Shown: positions 1 to 9,520, counted from the stretch's first letter. The stretch: 64,000 nt of DNA from Streptomyces radiopugnans (GCF_900110735.1 NZ_FOET01000006.1:62001-126000); one strand, 5' to 3'. Program-made: numbers and translations. Notes: generated from the sequence alone by a model not told the origin.

Positions 1-584
1 CGGGGCAGGTCGACGAGCGCGTAGAAGCCGATCACCACACCCGCGAACGTCAGCACCAGGCCGAAGCCGACCGCCGCCGCCCCGGTGCCGACACCGGCCA
101 GGAGGCTGGCGACGGAGTCGCGGTTCTCCCGCCGCCGCAGCCACCGCGTGATCGCCTCGCCGTCGAGCCGCACCCGCACGTCCAGCCCCAGCCGCTCGGC
201 CAGGGCCGCCAGCTCGCGTTCCACCCCCTCCAGCGAGGTCGGCAGGCCGGCGAGCACGCCGGAGACCTGCTCCAGCAGCGGCGGGGCGATCAGCAGGGCC
301 GGCACGGTGACGGCCACGACCAGTGCGGTCACCACCAGGACCGTGCCCGCCGCGCGGGGGAGGCCCCGCCGTTCCAGCAGGCCGACCGCCGGAGCCAGCA
401 GGTAGACGATCACCACCGCGACGATCACCGGCCACAGCAGCGGCGCCAGCGGCCTGAGCACCCGCAGCAGTCCCCACACCAGGAGGGACAGGCCCAGCAG
501 CGTCCAGACCACCACCCCGGCACGGACCCACCGGTCGCCGGTCCGGCCCGGGGCGTGGCGCCACTCCGGAACGGAACGGGCCAA
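1..584 (-). CDS. AI-2E family transporter (UPF0118), C-terminus outside window
   Basis: The frame encodes a hydrophobic protein with at least three membrane segments. It contains a run with VAVVIVYLLAPAVGLLERRG and, further on, the segment ending in VVIGFYALVDLP, both typical of the AI-2E exporter/UPF0118 fold; some members of that family work as Na+(Li+)/H+ antiporters. About 194 residues are visible and the rest lies left of position 1. I placed the start at TTG 584 because GGAGGG lies 10 bases upstream and the frame is closed by a TGA just before it. That TGA region is also the end of mnhG, so this gene is probably the last of the Mrp operon. A shared role in ion homeostasis is an inference from position. 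A downstream GTG is a possible alternative start. Confidence 0.8.
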   Translation of the reverse strand, partial: MARSVPEWRHAPGRTGDRWVRAGVVVWTLLGLSLLVWGLLRVLRPLAPLLWPVIVAVVIVYLLAPAVGLLERRGLPRAAGTVLVVTALVVAVTVPALLIAPPLLEQVSGVLAGLPTSLEGVERELAALAERLGLDVRVRLDGEAITRWLRRRENRDSVASLLAGVGTGAAAVGFGLVLTFAGVVIGFYALVDLP

Positions 585-587
585 GGG

Positions 588-932
588 TCACCACCCTCCG
601 TCGCGCGGGGCGCCGCCCAGGTCGTCACGGTGCGTGGCCCGTGCCAGCGGGGCGCCCGAGCGGTACGCGGAGCGGCCCACCGCGTACGCCGCGAACGGGG
701 TGGTGACCAGTTGCAGCAGCACCCCGAGCCCGAGGACGACGGCCGTGAACACCCCGGGCATCAGCAGGAGGACGCCCAGCAGTACGCACACCACCCCCAG
801 GGCCGCCGCCTTGGCCACCGCGTTGGCCCGGTTGTAGGCGTCGGGCAGGCGGATCAGGCCCAGCGCGGCGACGGCCACCAGGGCGGTGCCGGTGCCCGTG
901 AGGACGTGGCCGAGCAGTTCCAGGACGGTCAC
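588..932 (-). CDS. mnhG: Na+/H+ antiporter subunit G (MnhG/MrpG)
   Basis: A protein of 114 residues with three hydrophobic segments. The stretch ALGLIRLPDAYNRANAVAKA is the family signature (usually RxPDxYxRxHAxxKA). MrpG is a small essential membrane subunit of the multi-subunit Mrp cation/proton antiporter. The GTG start overlaps the mnhF stop by 4 bases (GTGA), so translation is probably coupled. Length is normal for the family. The C-terminal tail after the third segment is charged and cytoplasmic-like. No frame damage is visible here, unlike in mnhA, mnhC and mnhD. Confidence 0.9.
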   Translation of the reverse strand: MTVLELLGHVLTGTGTALVAVAALGLIRLPDAYNRANAVAKAAALGVVCVLLGVLLLMPGVFTAVVLGLGVLLQLVTTPFAAYAVGRSAYRSGAPLARATHRDDLGGAPRDGGW

Positions 933-1186
933 GACGACCACCGCTCCAGCAGATGGGCCACGGCGACGGTGGTCAGGAAGCCGAGCAGCGTGGCGGCCAG
1001 TACCAGGATCAGCACCGCGGGGGCGTCCAGTCGCACCGCCAGCAGGGCGACGGCCGCCACGAACACCACGAAGGCGAGGTCCACCGCGACCACCCGGTCG
1101 GCGTCCGTGGGGCCGGCCGACATGCGCCACACGGCCACGGCCATGGTCACCGCGAGCACGCCGAGCAGGACCGCGGTCATCGTCAT
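929..1186 (-). CDS. mnhF: Na+/H+ antiporter subunit F (MnhF/MrpF)
   Basis: An 85-residue protein with three predicted membrane helices and the MrpF core GPTDADRVVAVDL between helices 1 and 2, where an acidic residue is usual for the family. It belongs to the Mrp complex that exchanges Na+ for H+ across the plasma membrane. It overlaps mnhE (upstream) and mnhG (downstream) by 4 bases each, which marks a single translationally coupled transcript. Length is normal and the frame is intact. Confidence 0.9.
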   Translation of the reverse strand: MTMTAVLLGVLAVTMAVAVWRMSAGPTDADRVVAVDLAFVVFVAAVALLAVRLDAPAVLILVLAATLLGFLTTVAVAHLLERWSS

Positions 1187-1593
1187 GGGTTCCCCTCCTG
1201 TCTCCTCGTCCCCCGCGCCGCCCGGGAGTCCGGGGGGCGCAGGGCCGTCAGCAACCGGTCCTCCAGATCGCCGAGTTCACCGAGGAAGCGGCCGGCATCG
1301 GCCGCGTGCATTCCGTGGACGAACAGGGTCGGCGGCTCCGTGCGCACCTCCAGCACGAGCGTTCCCGGCGTCAGCGTGATCAGGTGCGCCAGCACGGTCG
1401 TCTCCGCCGTGGTGCGGCAGCGCAGCCGCATCTCGACCACGACGGGCGCCAGCCCGCTGCCCGGTGTCACGATCTCCCGGGCCACGGTCACGTTGGCGTG
1501 CAGGAACCGCACCCCGTAGTGGCCGAGGAAGGCCACCACCCGTGCCCAGCGGACGGCCGCGCGGCGCAGCCGGGCCGGCTGCCGGGCGGTCAT
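1183..1593 (-). CDS. mnhE: Na+/H+ antiporter subunit E (MnhE/MrpE)
   Basis: This 136-residue protein has a basic N-terminus, a membrane-proximal region, then the MnhE-type domain with ITLTPGTLVLEV and LFVHGMHAADA, both family hallmarks. MrpE is needed for assembly of the Mrp antiporter. Its ATG overlaps the end of the mnhD frame (ATGA at 1590-1593) and its stop overlaps mnhF. The usual two N-terminal transmembrane helices are only weakly visible: the first 35 residues are rich in Arg and Ala. The protein is therefore slightly short at the N-terminus for the family. Confidence 0.85.
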   Translation of the reverse strand: MTARQPARLRRAAVRWARVVAFLGHYGVRFLHANVTVAREIVTPGSGLAPVVVEMRLRCRTTAETTVLAHLITLTPGTLVLEVRTEPPTLFVHGMHAADAGRFLGELGDLEDRLLTALRPPDSRAARGTRRQEGNP

Positions 1594-3019
1594 CGCGTCA
1601 CCGCCCGTACGTAGGCGGAGGCGTCCAGCAGCCCGGCCGCCGCCTCCGTCGCCGCGGTGAGCAGCGGCTGCGCCGCGATGCCGAGCACCACCGACGGCAC
1701 GGCGAGCACCAGCGTGGGCACGGCGAGCGCCGGCCGGACGGCGGTGCGGGCCATCAGCCGGAGCAGGGGCTCCTCCCTGGACGGGTCCTCCCCGCCCCAG
1801 AAGGAGCCGGACCAGATCTTGACCATGGAGACCAGGGTCAGGAAGCTGACCCCGACGGCGATCCCGACGGCCAGGTGGTCGGCCTCGGCCGCGGCGGCAG
1901 TCCGGCCAGGGAGAGCGCCGAGACCAGGAACGCGGAGGCGATCAGGGGTTCGCGGCGGGCGAGCGAGTCGATCCGGCCGGTGCCGTAGGCCGTCTCCACG
2001 GCACCCGCGCACATCAGCAGCGCGGCCTTCACCAGCACGTACTGCACCAGGAAGAAGACCGCGGCGGCGAGGCCGGCGCTGGTGAACAGCGCCAGGCCGA
2101 GCAGGATGTAGCCGATCTGGCTGACCATGTGGAACGTCAGGATGCTCCGCATCCCCCGTTCCCCGACGGCGCCCAGCACCCCCACCACCATGGTCAGCAG
2201 GGCCGCGGCCATGATCGTCCAGCGCAGTCCCGTCCCCTCGTGGACGACCGCGTAGACCCGGATGATCCCGTACACCCCGACCTTGGTCAGCAGCCCGGAG
2301 AACAGCACGGTGACCGCGGGCGGGGCCTCGGGGTAGGTGCACGGCAGCCAGCCGTGCAGCGGCACGACCGCGGCCTTGGCCGCCAGGGCGACGAGCACCA
2401 CGCCGCCGGCCAGGGCCACGGCGGTGCCCTGCCGGGCCGCTCCGGCCAGTTCCCCCAGGTTCACGGTGCCGGTGACCCCGTAGACCAGGCCGACGCCGGC
2501 GAGCAGGAGGGTGGAGGCCAGCAGGCTGAAGGTGAGGTAGATCCGCCCGGCGGCCGTCCGGGCGCGGCCGCCGCTCATCGTCAGCAGCGCGTACGACGGC
2601 ACGAGCATGACCTCGACGAAGACGAAGAGGTTGAACAGGTCCGCGGTCAGGAAGGCCCCGTACACCCCGGCCGAGAGGATCATCGCCAGCGGGGCGAACC
2701 GGGGGCTCGCGTCGTCCCCGGTCCCGGCGGCGTAGGCGAGGCCGGCCAGCACCAGGGCGGCGCTGACGCACAGCATGAGCGCGCTGAGCGCGTCGGCGGC
2801 GAACACGATCGCGAAGCCGGGCGGCCACCCGCCCATGCTCAGGCTCCGGACCGTCCCGTCCAGGCTCCCGGCGAGCAGGACCGCGGACAGCGCCAGAATC
2901 CCGGTGCTGACCGCCGACGTGATCAGCCGGTGCATCCGCCGGTCACCGGGGTACGCCGCGAGCACACCGGCCGCGAGCAGCGGAACGGCCACCGGGAGGG
3001 CGAGCACCAGAGCGCTCAC
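1590..3019 (-). pseudogene. mnhD: Na+/H+ antiporter subunit D (MnhD/MrpD), apparent internal deletion and frameshift
   Basis: From GTG 3019 (overlapping the mnhC stop) about 370 codons match a proton-conducting NuoM/N-type antiporter subunit: FLTADLFNLFVFVEVMLVPS carries the conserved Glu of TM5, and KAAVVPLHGWLPCTYPEAPP carries the conserved Lys/His region. Near 1880-1905 the frame runs out right after LSLAGLPP. The continuation HLAVGIAVGVSFLTLVSMVK to the stop at 1590 is in another frame. Family members have about a dozen extra residues here (PxxGFxxK-like), so the sequence looks like a short out-of-frame deletion, not a single-base slip. As written the gene is broken; an assembly error in GC-rich DNA is the main alternative. 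Confidence 0.8.
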
Positions 3020-3370
3020 CGCGGGGGCTCCGCGGACTCGGCGGGCCCGCCGGGCCCGGCGCCGGAGCGGCTGCCGGAGCCGGCGAGGTGCTCGGCGCGG
3101 GCCAGGCCCAGCAGGTACACGGTGATGCCGAAGGTGATGACGATGGCGGTGAGCACGAAGGCCTGCGGCAGCGGATCGGCCATCCCGGCCCGGTCGCCGT
3201 CGCCGATCAGCGGGGGCTCCCGGCGTTCCAGCCCCCCCGGCCGCCAGCAGCAGTACGTTCGCCGCGTGGCCCAGCAGCACGAATCCGAACGTGATCCGGA
3301 CCAGACCGGGCCGCAGGAGCAGGAAGAACCCTCCCGCCGTCAGGACGCCGACGGCGATCGCCGCGGTCAC
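3016..3370 (-). pseudogene. mnhC: Na+/H+ antiporter subunit C (MnhC/MrpC), frameshift in a G7 run
   Basis: GTG 3370 overlaps the preceding stop. The first ~45 codons give a NuoK-like subunit with VRITFGFVLLGHAANVLLLA. At a run of seven G (C7 on the given strand, 3232-3238) the frame changes. With six G the protein would continue GGLERREPPLIGDGD, then DPLPQAFVLTAIVITFGITV, an excellent MrpC match ending at TGA 3016-3018. One extra base in a homopolymer therefore breaks the gene. This is equally compatible with a sequencing error, a real mutation or phase variation. It belongs to the same operon as mnhA and mnhD. Confidence 0.8.
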
Positions 3371-6155
3371 CGGTGCTCCCCCGGGCCGGCGCCGAGCCGG
3401 TCCACCACGGTGACCACCAGCCCGAGGACCATCAGGTAGACGGCGGCGTCGAACAGCAGTGGCGAGGACAGACCGCCACCGGGCACCGGAATGGTGAAGG
3501 GGGTGAGGAAGGGGTCCCCGAGCGCCATGGCGGCCAGGCCCACGGCCGCGCCGAGCACCAGCCCCGCGGCCAGCAGCGGCCGGGGGCTCAGCCACCGCGT
3601 GCCGGTACGGCCCGCCAGGTAGCCGAAGGCGACCGCGGTGCCCGCGACGAGCGCTGCGCTGAAACCCCCGCCCGGCTCGTTGTGCCCGCGCAGGAACAGA
3701 TACGCCGAGAAGCCCGCGATGCCCGGGAGCAGCAGGCGGTGGGCCGGGCCGAGCACCCGGCCGTACGGCGCCCGCGGCCCGCCGGCCGTCCCGTCCGGCT
3801 GCCCGGGCAGCAGCAGGAGCAGGCCGAGCGCGGCGGCGGCCAGTACGCTCGCCTCGCCGTGGGTGTCCAGGCCGCGGAAGTCCACCAGGATCGTGTTGAC
3901 CACGTTGCGCCCGCCGGTCTCCGGCTCGGCGGCCTCGAGGAAGTACGCGCCCGCGGGCGACAGTTCCCGCCCCCCGGTCAGCGCCAGTGTGCCCAGCGCG
4001 GCGACGAGCCCGGCCGCTCCGGCCAGTGCCGCCGCGGCCACGCCGCGGCGGGGCCTCGGGAACCGGGGCGACAGGCCGCTCAGGACGAACGCGGCGGTCA
4101 TCGCGGTCAGCACCTCCACCAGGAGCAGCGTCAGCGCCACGTCCGGCGCCCCGGCCAGCAGGAACCACACGGCCACGATCAGTCCGACCGCTCCCAGCAG
4201 CGCCACGGCGGCCAGCGCCGACCGCGTCCGCACCAGGGCGGCCACCGCCACCGCCAGCAGTGCGAGCACACCCCAGTCCACCGGGTCCGACGGCGCTCCG
4301 GCCCGGATCCCCGGCCCGTCGGCCGCGAACACCCCCACGCAGCCGAGGACCACCAGGGCGGCCGCAGGGCGGGCCAGGAACGCCGCCGTGGAGTCGCTGC
4401 GGTCGGGGCGTCCCACCACCGCGCCCGCGCCAGTACGGCCGAGTGGACCCGGTCGAAGGCGGCCGCGCCGTCCGGCCGGGGCAGCCGCTGCAGCATCCGG
4501 TCCACCCGGTCGCGTTCCGAGAACAGCACCAGGCCGCTCGCGATCGTGAGGGCGGACAGGAACAGTTCGGGGCTGAGCCCGTGCCAGAAGGCGAAGTACG
4601 GCGGCACGGCCCACGGTTCGGCGTCCAGGACGGTCTGGCGCATCAGCGGGTCGAGGACGGACACCGCGGGGCCGAGCACCGCCCCGGCGACCGCCGCCAC
4701 CGCGGCCGGGGCGATGAACGCCCAGGAGGGCTCGTGCAGTTGCCGCTGCAGCATGGGCCCGGCGAAAGCGCCGTAGAAGATCCGCATGCCGTAGGCGAAG
4801 GTCAGCACCGAGGCGGTGACCGCGAGCGCCGCGGCCACCACCCCCGCGCCGGGGAAGGCGTCCGCACCCGCGAAGCCCTGGAAGAGCGACTCCTTGCTGA
4901 CGAAACCGATCATCGGCAGGACCCCGGCCATCGACAGCCCGGCCAGACCGGCCAGCGTGGCGGTGACCGGCATGATCCGCATCAGGCCGGACAGCTCCCG
5001 GATGTCGCGGCTGCCGGCCTGCCGGTCGATGACGCCGACGATCATGAAGAGGGTGGCCTTGAACAGCGCGTGCGCGAAGGTGTGCAGGATGGCGGCGGCC
5101 AGCGCGACGGTCGTCCCCACCCCGATGGCGGCGACCAGCAGGCCGAGCTGGCTGGCCGTGGAGTGGGCGAGCAGGGCCTTGAGGTCGTGCTCGCGCAGCG
5201 CCTGGGCGGCGCCCAGCACGGCGGTGAGCAGCCCGACCCCCATCAGGCAGACGCTCCACCCGGTCTGCCCGGAGTACAGCGCGGAGAACCGCAGCAGCAG
5301 GTAGATGCCGGCCTTCACCATGGTGGCCGCGTGCAGATAGGCGCTCACCGGTGTGATGGCCACCATGGCTCCGGGCAGCCAGGACTGGAACGGCACCTGC
5401 GCCGACTTGGTGAAGGCCGCGAGGATGAGCAGGGCCGCGATGGCGGGTGACAGCGGGGAGTCGAGCACCTCCTCCCGCGCCCTCAGCACGGTGGCCAGGT
5501 CGGTGCTGCCCGCGGCGGTGCCGAGGAGCACCATCGCCACCAGCAGGGCCAGTCCCCCCATGCCCGTCACCAGCAGGGCGCGCACCGCCGGCCTGACCGC
5601 CTTGGCTCCGCCGGTACCGATCAGGAAGAAGGAGGCGACCGTGGTCATCTCCCAGAACACGAACAGCAGCAGGTCGCCGGCGAGGACCAGGCCCAGCATC
5701 GCGCCGCCGAAGAGGGTGAGCAGGAGGTAGGTCCTGCCGTGCCTTCCGCCGGCGGTCAGGTAGCGCGGGCAGTACGCCATGATCAGCGCGCCGACTCCCA
5801 GGACCAGCAGGCAGAACAGTGTGGCCAGCCCGTCCATGCGGAGCGTGAAGGAGATCTCGGGCGAGTCGGTCCAGGTGCGGGAGAAGGTGACCGCGCCGCC
5901 GTCCAGCGCCGTCGAGGCCGCCGGGGTGAGCACCGCCGCCACGACGAGGAAGCCGACCGCGAGCACATAGCCCGTGTCGCTCCCCAGGCGGCGGTCCAGG
6001 GCGGGCGAGAGCAGTGCCAGTGCGCCCATCGCGGCCAGCGCGAAGACCAGCGCGCCCCCTCGCCGCTCATCGCCCGGACCGCCGTGCCCCCGGCGTGCCA
6101 TCCACCAGACGGTCAGGAGCCCGGCCGCGATCCACACGGCGACGGCGATCAGCAC
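3367..6155 (-). pseudogene. mnhA: Na+/H+ antiporter subunit A/B fusion (MnhA), apparent frameshift near 4420
   Basis: From GTG 6155 the first ~580 codons are a NuoL-like antiporter subunit: FVFWEMTTVASFFLIG, AAFTKSAQVPFQSWLPGAM and LLAHSTASQLGLL are visible. Around 4410-4430, after LARARWW, the reading frame is lost. The alternative frame continues RPDRSDSTAAFLARPAAALV, then a DUF4040/MbhE-like part, then an MnhB domain with FLRGHNEPGGGFSAALVAG, ending at 3367. The intact protein would be an actinobacterial A+B fusion of roughly 930 residues. The break lies between the NuoL-like core and the C-terminal hydrophobic part. It heads the Mrp operon; the next start overlaps its stop. Confidence 0.82.
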
Positions 6156-6263
6156 GTACCAGAGGTCACCTATACAGACCCTTTTGCCGGTTTAAGGCAG
6201 ATTTTGCCAGAATTATGCCATCCAAGGTCGGGCAATCCGGCGACGACACCCGCGGGAGCCCCG
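6156..6263. promoter_or_regulatory. Divergent promoter region of the mrp operon and CBS-BON gene
   Basis: This 108-base divergent intergenic stretch is markedly AT-richer than its surroundings. It holds two TTTTGCC repeats and a small dyad GGCA-N5-TGCC near 6196-6208. It must contain the start signals for both the Mrp operon (leftward) and the CBS-BON gene (rightward). No confident -35/-10 pair or known regulator box could be assigned. Confidence 0.4.
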
Positions 6264-7154
6264 ATGAGGCAGTGGCACGTACGCGACCTGATGACCGGCG
6301 ACGTGGTCTCGGTGCGCGAGGACACCCGGTACCGGGAGATCCTCCGGGCACTCGACCGCAACCGCGTCAGCGCCCTCCCCGCCGTCGACGCGCAGGACCG
6401 CGTGGTCGGCGTGGTCTCCGAGGCCGACCTGCTGCGGACCGAGAGGGACTGCGAGGAGAGGCCGCGTGCCCTCCCCCGGCTCCCGCGCCCACCGCGCCCT
6501 CCGGACCGGACCGGGACCGCACGGGAGCTGATGACCGCGCCGGCGGTGACGATCGGACCGGAGGAGCCGGTGGCACGGGCCGCGCGGCTGATCGAGGACA
6601 AGGGGGTCAAGCGGCTGCCGGTGGTCGACGGCGAGCGGCGCCTGCTCGGCATCGTCTCGCGCCGCGACCTGGTGCGGATGCACGTGCGCGCGGACGCCGA
6701 CATCCGCGAGGACATCACGGACGGGGTCCTCAAACGCACGCTGTGGGTCGGCCCGTCCCAGGTGGACGTCGACGTCGGCGACGGCGTGGTCGAGCTGCGC
6801 GGCCGGGTCGACCGGCGCACCACGGCCGCGTTCGCCGTACGCCTGGCCGAGCAGGTCCCCGGCGTGGTGGGGGTGGCGGACCGGCTCGCCTGGGAGGAGG
6901 AGGGCACCGCGCCGCCGGACGTGATCGTGCACCCGTCCCAGACGGTCGGTTCCAAGGGGTTCGGTGGCCGCGGACGGCGGGCGCGCGACCGGTCCCCCGA
7001 CCGGTGCGGAGTCCACCACCCGTACACCGCCGGTCCACGGCGTGGTGTCGCGGGCCGGCGTACGGACGGGGTGCCGGATCGGATCAGCCGCCTTGCCCAC
7101 TCGCTTGCCGCAACCGGGCTGCCGGGACACGCAGGGAACAGGCACCGAAGGTGA
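6264..7154 (+). CDS. CBS domain pair with C-terminal BON domain
   Basis: A soluble 296-residue protein. CBS motif 1 spans residues ~1-60 (MRQWHVRDLMTGDVVSVRED, then VVGVVSEADLL) and CBS motif 2 ~90-145 (ARELMTAPAVTIGPEEPVAR, then LLGIVSRRDLVRMH). A BON-like domain follows at ~150-215 (VDVDVGDGVVELRGRVDRRT). CBS pairs bind adenine nucleotides and act as energy sensors; BON domains often bind lipids or regulatory surfaces. The last ~75 residues are low-complexity, Arg/Gly-rich and unlike the family, whose members usually stop near residue 220. A frameshift or read-through past a lost stop is possible. It is divergent from the mrp operon. Confidence 0.8.
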   Translation: MRQWHVRDLMTGDVVSVREDTRYREILRALDRNRVSALPAVDAQDRVVGVVSEADLLRTERDCEERPRALPRLPRPPRPPDRTGTARELMTAPAVTIGPEEPVARAARLIEDKGVKRLPVVDGERRLLGIVSRRDLVRMHVRADADIREDITDGVLKRTLWVGPSQVDVDVGDGVVELRGRVDRRTTAAFAVRLAEQVPGVVGVADRLAWEEEGTAPPDVIVHPSQTVGSKGFGGRGRRARDRSPDRCGVHHPYTAGPRRGVAGRRTDGVPDRISRLAHSLAATGLPGHAGNRHRR

Positions 7155-7441
7155 GCGCGGGCGTGCCGCGGTCACCGGGCCCCGGAGGCGAGGCCCAACA
7201 CGGCCTGTGTCACCGCCGCGTCATCGACCCCCGCGTCGCCGAGCCGCGGCACGGTGCCCCCGGCCGGCCGCCAAGGGGCCATTGCGGCGAATCCCTCGGC
7301 AGATCGCCGGTCCTCACACGGAGCGCGACGGCGGGGGGAGTCCGACTCTGCTTTCGCACCCCGCCCCCGGACCCCCTCTTTCCGGCCGCGGGCGGTTCTC
7401 CGGACCGGATCAGTACGTGGGGACAGGCGGCTCCTGCGGAC

Positions 7442-7951
7442 TCAGGCGCCTACGGTCCCGTCGACGCCCTCCCGCAGAAGGTCCGCGTGCCCGTTGTGGC
7501 GGCCGTACTCCAGGAGCACGTGCATCATCACCATTCGCAGCGACACCTCCTCGCCCCATCTCGGCTGATATCCGGCCTGGTCCAGGGACTCCGCCTCCCG
7601 CTCGACACGGCGCGAGTTCTCCACCTCGGCCTCCCAGGCCGCGAACGCCTCGTCCCTGGTCGACGCGCTCGCGTCGTACGCCGCCTGGAAGTCGGTCTTG
7701 TCGGACCAGACCATGGGCGCGTCGTTGTCCTCGAACACCCGACGGAACCAGGCACGCTCCACCTCCGCCATGTGCCGCACCAGGCCGAGCAGCGAAAGCG
7801 TGGACGGCGGCATCGACCGCCGCCGCAGCTCCTCGTCGGCAAGTCCTTCGCACTTCATGGCGAGGGTCGCGCGGTGATAGTCGAGGAAAGCCCGCAGCAT
7901 GTCGCGTTCGCTTCCAAAACTGGGCGGTCCTGTGCGATTGTCGCCGGTCAC
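7442..7951 (-). CDS. DinB family (DUF664) protein
   Basis: A 169-residue four-helix bundle of the DinB/DUF664 type. It opens with FLDYHRATLAMKCEGLADEE and contains LLGLVRHMAEVERAWFRRVF and MMHVLLEYGRHNGHADLLRE. The three His positions match the usual metal triad of the fold (one after helix 1, one in GLVRHMAEVE, one in GRHNGHAD). Related proteins include mycothiol-dependent enzymes, but the specific reaction is unknown here. The GTG start at 7951 is supported by family alignment length. It stands alone, convergent with the CBS-BON gene. Confidence 0.85.
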   Translation of the reverse strand: MTGDNRTGPPSFGSERDMLRAFLDYHRATLAMKCEGLADEELRRRSMPPSTLSLLGLVRHMAEVERAWFRRVFEDNDAPMVWSDKTDFQAAYDASASTRDEAFAAWEAEVENSRRVEREAESLDQAGYQPRWGEEVSLRMVMMHVLLEYGRHNGHADLLREGVDGTVGA

Positions 7952-8297
7952 TGTCCGCGCTCCTCATCCGTGCCTGCCTTCAGGGGCAGTATCCACTCCC
8001 GTCGGCCGCCCCGGACGAGGGCCGCCAGCCGGACCCGGCTGTCACCACGGAGGTCACTGTCACAGGGATCGGCAAGGCCCGACGGTCACCCGCAGCCGCG
8101 GCCACCTCTTGGAAGCGATGATCTGGGCGGAAAGGACGACGGGGCGGCACGGGGCGGGCGCTCCGGCCGCCGCGCCCCCCGGACCGCGATCGGGACGGGT
8201 CTCCGGCAGCACGACCTCGTGGACGGGAAGCCCGTGGTGGGCTCGGCCGCCGGCGAGGACGGATGCCGCGGGGGAGCCGGGACGGCGCGGCGCCGCC
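7952..8297. other. Intergenic region without a recognisable gene
   Basis: About 350 bases lie between the DinB gene (transcribed leftward from 7951) and the end of the universal stress gene at 8298. The region should hold the DinB promoter and the 3' end of the stress-gene transcript. Open frames here have no family resemblance and shadow-like composition. Confidence 0.5.
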
Positions 8298-9191
8298 TCA
8301 CCCCTTCCTGTCCGTGCCGGAGGCGCGTACCACGGCGACGGGGCAGTGTGCGTGGTGCAGGGCGGCCTGGCTGACCGAGCCCAGCAGCAGACCGGAGAAG
8401 CCGCCCCGGCCGCGCGCCCCGACCACCAGCAGCTGGGCGCTGCCGCTGGCCTCGATCAGCGCCTGGCGGGCACCGCCCTGGACCAGCTGCCGGTGCACGG
8501 TGACGTCGGGGTACTTCGCCTGCCAGCCCGACAGCGCCTCGGCCATCACCCGCTCCTCCTCGTCCCGGAGCATCTCCACGTCGTAGACCAGGGGCAGCGG
8601 CTCGGCGGGACCGCCGGAGACCGGGCCGGTCCAGTTGTTCCAGGTGTGCAGCGCGACCAGGGCCGCGCCCCGCGCCGAGGCCTCGGCGAACGCGAACCCG
8701 ATCGCGGCCTCGCCGGACGCCGAGCCGTCCACACCCAGCAGCACGTGCCCCGTCGGGTCCGGCCTGCCGCGCACCACCAGGACCGGGCAGCGGCTGTGCG
8801 CGGACAGGTGCACGGCGGTGGAGCCCAGCAGCAGCCCGGTGAAACCGCCCAGACCCCGGCTGCCGACCACGACCAGCGACGCGGTCTCCGACCGGGCCTC
8901 CAGCACCGTCAGCGCCTCACCGACGACGACCTCGCCCTCGACCTCGACCCCGGCCTCCGCGTCACGTGCGTGCTCGACCGCCTGCGCCACCAGCCGGTCG
9001 GCCATGTTGCGCAGCCCGCCCTCGGGCGGACCCATCGGCGACGGCCCCAGCGGCACGTGCAGGACCGGCCACAGGAACGCGTGCACCACCCGCAGCCCCA
9101 CACCGCGCAGCCGTGCCTCGTGCGCCGCGGCGGCCACCGCGTCCAGGCTCGACGGCGAGCCGTCCACACCCACCACGACCGGTCCGTTCAT
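8298..9191 (-). CDS. Universal stress protein, two tandem USP domains
   Basis: A 297-residue protein of two USP domains. Domain 1 (~1-145) starts VVVGVDGSPSSLDAV and ends with the ATP-binding loop VVGSRGLGGFTGLLLGSTA. Domain 2 (~150-290) repeats this: HVLLGVDGSASGEAAI and VVGARGRGGFSGLLLGSVS. Both G-2x-G-9x-G(S/T) ATP motifs are intact. Cytoplasmic; in actinobacteria such tandem USPs respond to hypoxia or stationary phase. Monocistronic as far as can be seen. Confidence 0.92.
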   Translation of the reverse strand: MNGPVVVGVDGSPSSLDAVAAAAHEARLRGVGLRVVHAFLWPVLHVPLGPSPMGPPEGGLRNMADRLVAQAVEHARDAEAGVEVEGEVVVGEALTVLEARSETASLVVVGSRGLGGFTGLLLGSTAVHLSAHSRCPVLVVRGRPDPTGHVLLGVDGSASGEAAIGFAFAEASARGAALVALHTWNNWTGPVSGGPAEPLPLVYDVEMLRDEEERVMAEALSGWQAKYPDVTVHRQLVQGGARQALIEASGSAQLLVVGARGRGGFSGLLLGSVSQAALHHAHCPVAVVRASGTDRKG

Positions 9192-9520
9192 CTTCGCTCT
9201 CCCAGTTCCGTGCGGGAGCCGCGGTCATGCCCGTGCTGCCCGCTCACTCTCTCCGCACCGTGTTCCGTTGTGCATTGATCACACTGATCCTCTTCCATGC
9301 TCGTCCATAGGGCCGTACGGCAGGGGAGCCGGGGCCACACGTCCCTCGTTTCCTCCAGGGATTCGCTTGGCACAGTTTTTTAGAGGCGGCGTGTTCGCGG
9401 CCATCCGTCCGTACGACGCGGGGGTGACCCGGAGCGCATCCGCCGCGATACTGATCTTCCAGCCCTTCCGTCCCGTCCCTTCCTCGCCGCGGCAGCCGCC
9501 GAACCCGTCCGGAGGTAGTC
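9192..9520. other. Divergent intergenic region between USP gene and dhaK
   Basis: This 329-base stretch holds the start signals for the stress gene (leftward) and the dhaKLM operon (rightward). An AT-richer patch at 9367-9385 (CACAGTTTTTTAGAGG) could contain a rightward -10, but no clean -35/-10 pair stands out. The ribosome binding site CGGAGG at 9510-9515 precedes dhaK at good spacing. Confidence 0.4.

Noticed and set aside
1838..4168. A single 776-codon minus frame spanning mnhB/C/D
   Set aside because: It is a chimera of frames created by the frameshifts in mnhC and mnhD; only segments match family proteins.
9325..9350. DevR/DosR-like box (GGGGCC-ACAC-GTCCC) upstream of the universal stress gene
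   Set aside because: Wrong spacing and poor match to the 20-bp consensus.
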